This document shows, piece by piece, positions 58,301 through 64,000 of a stretch of DNA of 64,000 nucleotides. A model generated the notes under the pieces. It did no database searches. It was not told the DNA's origin and worked only from the letters and a program-made list of their open reading frames with translations. The translations under genes were made by a program, and so were the position numbers. The DNA lies in NCBI GenBank assembly GCA_017506865.1, contig JAFCMP010000368.1:868001-932000 (forward strand). The letters are read 5' to 3'. The stretch's first letter is position 1. Every line of letters starts with the position of its first letter. The stretch is from Tribonema minus (lineage: Eukaryota > Sar > Xanthophyceae > Tribonematales > Tribonemataceae).

Positions 58301-61300
58301 CCGCCGCCGGCGCCGCCCGCGCCGCCGAAGCCCAGGTCGCCGGTGTCGACCGCCATCGCGGCAGTGCTCGCGCCCTCGTCCCCCGCCGCTGCTGCCGCGC
58401 CCGCTGCTGCTGCGGCCGCGCCTGCTGCTGCTGCTGCGCCGCCTGTTCCTGCTGCCGCTGCTGCGGACGCGCCCGCCTCCTATGTGCGGCAGTCTGCGTC
58501 ACTTGAAGTTGAAGTTGGAGATGACGGTCCACCCACCCTGGCGGAACGCGCTCCGGCGCCAGCAGCTGCGGAGCAGGCGCAGCGCCCGGCGACGGAGCCT
58601 GAGACGGGGGAGCTAGAAGGGGGCGGCGAGGGGGGCGGGGGGAACAGGGGGCGGGTACTAGGGAAGCTGCTGTCGTGGGTGGGAATGGGTGGCAAAGGGG
58701 GCATTGCTCCCGCGCACGCGGCAGAGATGGTGTCGAGCGCTGTGGGCAGCGGCCCTGGCGCGCCGGCAGTTACATCCGACTCAGAGGCACAGGTGGGCAG
58801 CAATCTCTGGAATATAAGCGCAAGATGAAGTAATGCGCCTTTGAGAGGTGGGCACTTGAAGTAGAAGCTGGTTCTGCTGTGCAGCAAGAGAGGGTCTTGG
58901 TTGAGCGTTGTGGGCAGCAGCCCTGGCGCGTTAGCAGTTATGTCTCAATCAGAGGCTCAGGTGGGCAAAGCGATCCGTTGATTGTGAGTTGTAGATGAGG
59001 CACACGCCTTTCAGAGATGAGGAAGGCTGTTTTGTTGTCCAGCAGGAGTCGGCGGCAAGCGCAGTGGGCAGCGGCGCTGGTGCACCAGCAGTTACGGTCA
59101 CGTGACCGCTGTAACTGTCACTTGCGCACAGGCATGAATCATGAAACAACAAGGTCAACACAGATAAGGCCCATACTCCAACACGACCTAAGGGCACAGG
59201 TGGGCAGCAGTTTGTACAATGTAAGTCGAGGATGAAGTGATCGGCGTTTGAGAGATGGGCATTTGCGGTGAAAACTGTTTTTGTGCAGCAGAGATGGTGG
59301 TGATTGATCGCTGTGAGCAGCAACCCGGCACACCCGCTGTGGCGCCAGTCTCAGAGGCTCAGGCGGGCAGGCATTTTTGGTTTGTGACTACATGTACGTA
59401 GATGTGAGGTTTGAAGTATATTTATATGCACACCTCTGAGAGACATGAACACAAGGTGAAAGCTTTGTTGGTACGCTGCGCAAGGTCCCAAGAGCTGTCG
59501 ATTGGGTTGAGCGTTGGAGGCGCAGGTGAAGCGGCGCTCGGTCGCTTGAAGTTGAAGTGTACGCCTCCCAGAACAGGCACTTGTTGTTGAGGCTGTACCA
59601 CGCGGACGCTTTTGACAAGAGACGGGCAACGGAGGCGCAGGCGGTAAGCAACCCATCGTAAGGTGACGTTGAGTGTACACCTTTGACAAACTGTGCACGA
59701 ACGACAACACGAGCACAATCAGGCAATCGAGGTCTCAGCTGTAATGCTGCGCAGCAGCATCATTCAAACTGCTGTCTGTGAAGTTGAGCTTTAGACTGTA
59801 AGCTCTGCATGCTGCGGCTGCTGCTGCTTTCTCTTGTTGTTCCTGTTGTGCAAATGCCATGCCGGCAACCTTGAAAGAGTCACCCCTGGCGTGAGGATGC
59901 ACCTTGAAATCTCTCAATGACTGAAGTCGAAGCACTTGCTTCAGCAACAGACCGTCTGCATGGTCAAAGCAGTATTTCGCTGCAGTATGCCATTGGTGCC
60001 AGCGCATGACTCTGTCACCTCGCCCTCTGAGCTGCCATCGCCTTCGACGACTCGTGCCTGTTGCAGACATACACGCCCGGGACAGCCGCCGCTGCCGCGA
60101 CAGCACCGCCAGCATCATCGTCAGCACCCGCAGCAGCAGCAGCAGCAGCAGCACCGCCGCCGCCGCCGCCGCAGTCAACTGCTGCCTCCAATGACGCCCG
60201 CAGCGCAGCAGCGGCGCGCGCGGAAGATGCAGTCAGAGGAGACGCAGCAGCAGCGCTCGGCAACGAAGCTGCTGCCACAGCGCTGAGCAAGGGCGCCCCC
60301 GCAGCAGCGCTCAGCGGCCCCCTGAGCGCTGCTGCTGCCACCACTGTGCCTGCTGCAGGCGAGACGGCGAAGCAGCTGAGGCGTGCTGCAGACCCCGCGT
60401 CGCGGCGGGGGGCGGGGGGCAGCGCGGACGAGGGGAGTGAAAAACAGGGGGCGAGCCGGGAGGGGGCGCGCGGTGCGGAGGAGCCCCCGGAACGAGTTGG
60501 CCCCCTGCAGCAGCTGTGGGGTTGGTGGGGGGGCAAAGAGGGGGAGGGGGAGGGGGTTTCACAGGCGTTGGGTGGGGAGGCGGCGCAGCAGGGGGGGGCA
60601 CTGCAATCGGAAGGAGAGGGAGGGGGGGAGCCGGGGCGGTGGTCGCCTCTGCAGCAGCTGTGGGGGTGGTGGGGGGGGGGCGAGGGGGGCGCGGAAGCCG
60701 GCGACCTGAGCGCTGCAGGCGGGGAAGGCGCGCAGCAGCGGCAGCAGCAGCAGCAGCAGCCGCAGTTCCTGCCTTGGGGGTGGGGGGGAGGCTCGGAGGG
60801 CGGGGAGAGTCAGGAGGGGGGGCGTGCGGGCCCCCTGCAGCTGTGGGGCAGGGGCGGCGCGAAAGAGGAGGGGGAAAAGGGGGGCGTGGGTGTCGAGGGG
60901 GATGGAGGGGAGGAGGGGCGTAGCGGCCCCTTGCAACAGCTATGGGGGGGCGTAGGGGAGGTGGGGCGGGCAGTGCAGGGGCTGCCGGGGTGGGTGCTCA
61001 GCAGGGGGGGCGGCAGTGATGAGAGTCAGGTGCGCGGGGGTCACCTCCGTTCATTCAAATAACGGCCAAAAAATGCGGCTACACGCCATGTTTAAAAGCG
61101 CAGCGCTTACATCATCGATGAGAGTCAGGTGCGCTGGCGTCACTTCTGTTCATTTCAGAAACAGTGTAACGAAAACAGCTTGTTTTTTACTAATATTCAA
61201 ATGAGTGGCGCTTACGTCATCAATGATGCTGCATGCGAGCGCTCATGGCCATCAGCGCTTGGGATTTTTGAACCTCGGTGACCCATGTAGGATGAGAAGC

Positions 61301-64000
61301 ACGCGTCGCACTTTAAGGTTGAAGTGAAAACGTGCAATCTTGCAACAGTGTAACACATGTATCAGTGGCTGCATGCTGCAGCAGCTGTGGAAGTAGTGTT
61401 GGGGACGTGAGGCGGGCTGCAGTGCTCAGGAGAGGGCTGGCAACCGCTCAAAGTCTGTCCAGGTCGGGTGCCTGCTGTGGCGATGACTGTCAATGAATGA
61501 ATCTTGGCTGAGTGTGGACCCAGGGTAGAGACCTGATTTGCCGAACCTGTCTCTGGCATTGTAACATTAAGCAGTAAGGTTTGCTGAGCCCAGCAAGCCC
61601 CCATGTGCTGATGTGCCTCTACAGCTGTTAATACGCAGTATTAGCTAACCCTAGCCCAAACCCTAACCTTTTGCCTATTCGCAACGCCTGCCTCCGGTGT
61701 GTCGTTGATAGGCAGTGAGGTTGTCAGCTTGTGAAGCCCCATTTGCTGGCGCATTGGCTGTCACGGTTGCCTCGTTGAAACAAGTCGTCAGCGCGTGTGT
61801 GCGCGCACGACAATCGTGACAGCACGGACTGAGAGCTGAAGTGCTTCTTCTTGCGCGCAGGACGAGACTGATGGCGAGCTGAGCCTGTCCGCGCGGCGCG
61901 CGATGAGCGCTGCTGAGATAGCAGTGCTCAGAGAGCAGAAGCAGCGCGAGCGCGACCACTTGGCTGATGCTAAGGTACTACAGTATTTTGCTGTGAAACA
62001 ATGCATTTTGGGTTCGTGTCACGTATGCAACATGGCAGTGCTCAGAGAGGAGAAGCAGCGCGTTTTGATATGAATTGCTTTCTTCCACTTGAAGTTGTTT
62101 CACTTATGCCTAACCCCCACAAGTCTCAAATCGTTGTATCGATGTTGTTGGAGTCAAATCTGAGTCATGCATCAACATTGAAAACTCAAGCTCATTTCAA
62201 TCTATGTGGACACCCACAGATGTTGCTGTCCGGCCGTGTGTCACGCTGGTTGCATTTGGACAAGCAAGATGCGCATTGTTTGAATGTGTCTATAGTTAAA
62301 ACGATACATCACTGATTGTAGAAGTATACATAAACATAATATAAGCTCACTTGCCCGGTGTATGCACGTCAGCGGACGCTGCTGCTGTCAGGTCAAAGGG
62401 CAAGGGGATGTACACCCACGCTTGGAAGCTGATCCTAGTTTTCTTTCATGTGCTGTGTGCGCATCTCTACAGATGCTGCTGTCTGGGCGGAGAACAACCA
62501 CCCGCCCGCCCGCGATACCTACCCCCAACAGCGGCATCGCCAAATCCGTCTCGCTGTTCTACAGGAGGTGAGCATGAAACGGCTAGTAATGCTTTCTCTT
62601 TCAGGGGATGACTGTGCATGCGTGCGGTTCCCTGCAAATTTGCAAAATCGGCTTTTTGGGTGCGGCGATGTGCTTTTCGCCCGCGATACCTACCCTCAAC
62701 AGCGGCATCGCCAAGAGTGTCTTGCTCTTCTACAGGAGAAAAGTGTGGAATGGCTGATGCTTTCTCCTTCAGGGGGAGACTGTGCATGCGTGCGGTACCC
62801 AGCAATTTTTGAAGTGCGATTCGCAGTGTGTGGTGTGTGCCAGCATGCGATCAGGCGCAGATGACGCGCAAGGGGAGCTATTTAAGCCCAGCGTTGTTGC
62901 CCAACATTCTAGGTATTACCAGGCACTTGGTGTTATTTGTGCAGAGGCTTCCTGGGCATGGCCCACCTGCGGCGCACGCCGGACTACACCATACCTACAT
63001 ACCCACACACCCCGTTCGCGCAGGCGTACGTGCCCTACGTACCCATACCCCCCGTTCGCGCAGGCGTGCGTGCCCTGCGTGCAGTGCTCCTGTGACACAC
63101 GCAGTGCTCGTATACCTGCACTGAGCACATGTGCCCATGACTTCCGTCTGCGTTGGCACATCTGGGGCATGGTCCACCTCTGGCGTGAAGTATACCATAC
63201 GTACCCATACCGCACAGGCGCGTCCGCAGCGTTGTTTACCTAGGGCGCACGCTGGCGCACGCAGGATCGGCAGCAGTTGCAGACCCTTCTATATGCATAC
63301 ACAGCTCACGTACCTAAACCCTCTATCTTCGCAGGCGCATCCTGACCATGGTCCGCAGGGGCACACGCGATCAGCAGCAATGGCAGGCCGCTGAAATGCA
63401 TCACAACTCCACATACATAGTATTACATACTTACCATCGAACACCCTATATCGCCCACATGCATCCTGGGGCATGGTCCACCTGTGGCACATGCAGGATT
63501 AGCAACCGTTAGAGGCACGTCCGCCGGGGGCATCGAAGCATGCGCAGAGTGCACATAATCATACCTACCCGTACCCCAGGCGCATCTTCGGCATGGTCCA
63601 CCTGTGGCGCACGCAGGATCAGCACCGGCTACAGGCCACTGAAAGATCACAATGCCATACATACCCTGAATATGCTGTCCCGTTTTCGCAGACGCATTCT
63701 GTGCATGGTACATGCAGCACCAGTATTCCTGTACACCCTTCCTGTTCGTGTGCACCAGTAGCCTGGTCACTGTTTCTATTCGTGTGTTGTGCCGTTGTGC
63801 AGCTGTATCCTGGGTATGATCCACCTGTGGCACACGCAGGATCAGCAGCGGTTACAGGCGCTCGGGCCAGGCATGCAAACTTGCATGTACTCATACCTAC
63901 CCATACCCCCCTTGCGCAGACGCATCCTGGGCATGGTCCACTTATGGCACACGCACAATCAGCAGCGGTTACAGGCATACAACCGTACGCACCCATACCC
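55399..64000 (+). CDS. Low-complexity protein with Trp-rich repeats, unknown function (3' end outside window)
   Basis: Proposed exons: 55399-55631, 56018-56126, 57238-57291, 58079-58792, 60067-61029, 61861-61974, 62473-62567, then an exon coding RILGMVHLW that occurs in several copies from about 62955 to the edge. Phases agree through 62567. The start (MARGLPLLVAALYLCSS) is a signal-anchor or organelle-targeting type segment. Exon 3 codes GGLLAELWARLP. Exon 4 (238 codons) is Ala/Gln/Pro-rich and includes LLSWVGMGGKGG. Exon 5 (321 codons) is Ala- then Gly/Glu-rich with four copies of a PLQQLWGWWGG-like motif. Exon 6 codes a charged helix with AEIAVLREQKQRERD. I recognise no family. High GC makes several frames open on both strands here; this one is favoured because its ends meet GT/AG signals in matching phase and are duplicated like the exon edges of the known genes. 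Confidence 0.6.
56160..56470 (+). repeat. Copies of exon 2 donor edge (rightward gene)
   Basis: Two copies (about 56180-56240 and 56325-56440) of the exon end CCACAGAG and its donor region GTAAGGC(G/A)CAAACTCAGC. The second also repeats the internal block GCGGAGTCAAAGGACCTGCAG. Confidence 0.85.
57360..57425 (+). repeat. Copy of exon 3 donor edge (rightward gene)
   Basis: GGGCTGCTTGCGGAACTCTGGG to CTGCCGGTAAGCGCAGCGCTCAGCAAGTG nearly repeats the end of exon 3 and its intron start, preserving frame over GGLLAELWARLP. Confidence 0.87.
58033..58049. repeat. C17 homopolymer before exon 4
   Basis: A run of seventeen C about 30 bases upstream of the exon 4 acceptor at 58078; possibly an unusual polypyrimidine tract. 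Comparable runs: G16 at 26473-26488 and C24 at 44913-44936. Confidence 0.9.
58890..59370 (+). repeat. Copies of exon 4 donor edge (rightward gene)
   Basis: Three or four copies (near 58900-58965, 59050-59105, 59190-59215, 59290-59370) of GAGCGCTGTGGGCAGC...TCAGAGGCACAG with GTGGGCAGC donors; flanking intron with TGAGAGATGGGCA is repeated too. Confidence 0.85.
62205..62750 (+). repeat. Copies of exon 7 edges (rightward gene)
   Basis: Acceptor-edge copies (ATGCTGCTGTCTGGGCGG-like) at about 62219 and 62375 precede exon 7 (62473-62567). A donor-edge copy at about 62680-62742 (CCCGCGATACCTACC... CTGTTCTACAGGAG-like) has lost its GT donor. The intron GATGACTGTGCATGCGTGCGGT is also doubled (62605, 62778). 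Confidence 0.85.
62950..63998 (+). repeat. Eight-copy array of the next exon of the rightward gene
   Basis: Units near 62953, 63165, 63343, 63467, 63580, 63692, 63802 and 63920. Each has a GCAG (or remnant), CGCATCCTGGGCATGGTCCA, CCTGTGGCACACGCAGGATC and often AGCAGCGGTTACAGGC. Several are intact for RILGMVHLW. Which unit is spliced cannot be told; the functional one may be the last here or lie past the edge. Confidence 0.85.

Noticed and set aside
60015-60923. Long Ala/Pro-rich and Gly/Arg-rich frames on both strands around exon 5 of the rightward gene
   Set aside because: High GC leaves every frame open here; only the chosen frame joins GT/AG signals in the phase of its neighbouring exons.
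1-64000. tRNA or rRNA genes
   Set aside because: I looked for cloverleaf and rRNA-like conserved blocks and saw none; a covariance-model scan would be the decisive test.

Overview
The window looks like nuclear DNA of a green alga (Chlorophyta, probably Chlamydomonadales). Genes are split into many short exons by long introns. Coding sequence is GC-rich with Ala/Gln/Ser low-complexity tracts. Human-type TTAGGG words are scattered everywhere; from memory, that telomere type occurs in the Dunaliella and Haematococcus/Stephanosphaera clades. A Haematococcus-like source is my best guess, not a demonstrated one.

Layout: (1) about 1.9-21.8 kb, + strand: a DDX10/Dbp4-type DEAD-box RNA helicase of ribosome biogenesis. 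Nineteen exons can be joined by eye into one uninterrupted frame; the N-terminal Q-motif exon was not found. (2) 23.0-23.6 kb, +: a possible small two-exon gene of unknown function. (3) 39.7-27.3 kb, - strand: a secreted Cys-rich protein with about 75 Pro-Thr tetrapeptide repeats, twelve exons, every junction in phase 0. (4) 43.4-41.8 kb, -: a decayed retroelement C-terminus with a zinc-knuckle/nuclease-like domain; a second copy of its 3' end lies at 50.2-50.35 kb. (5) 55.1-45.2 kb, -: a complete seven-exon voltage-gated proton channel (Hv1/HVCN1 type, 289 aa) with the S1 Asp, the S4 RxWRxxRxxN signature and a C-terminal coiled coil. (6) 55.4 kb to beyond the right edge, +: a low-complexity protein of unknown function with a hydrophobic N-terminus and Trp-rich repeats, divergent from the Hv1 gene.

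The most striking property is shared by all the long genes. Almost every exon is flanked by decayed tandem copies of its own edge, meaning the last or first few dozen exon bases plus the adjoining splice site and intron. Acceptor-side copies lie upstream and donor-side copies downstream. The introns appear to have been built largely by repeated local duplication across exon-intron borders. Three short dispersed words (TTAGGG-like, TTGAAGTT/AACTTCAA-like, and CTGAGCRCTGCYG) run through introns and spacers, and two of them also sit inside exons, including the S1 helix of the proton channel.

The genes do not form an operon or a pathway; they are independent eukaryotic loci. Exon borders were inferred from GT/GC-AG signals, phase agreement and family similarity known from memory. 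No alignment or RNA evidence was available.
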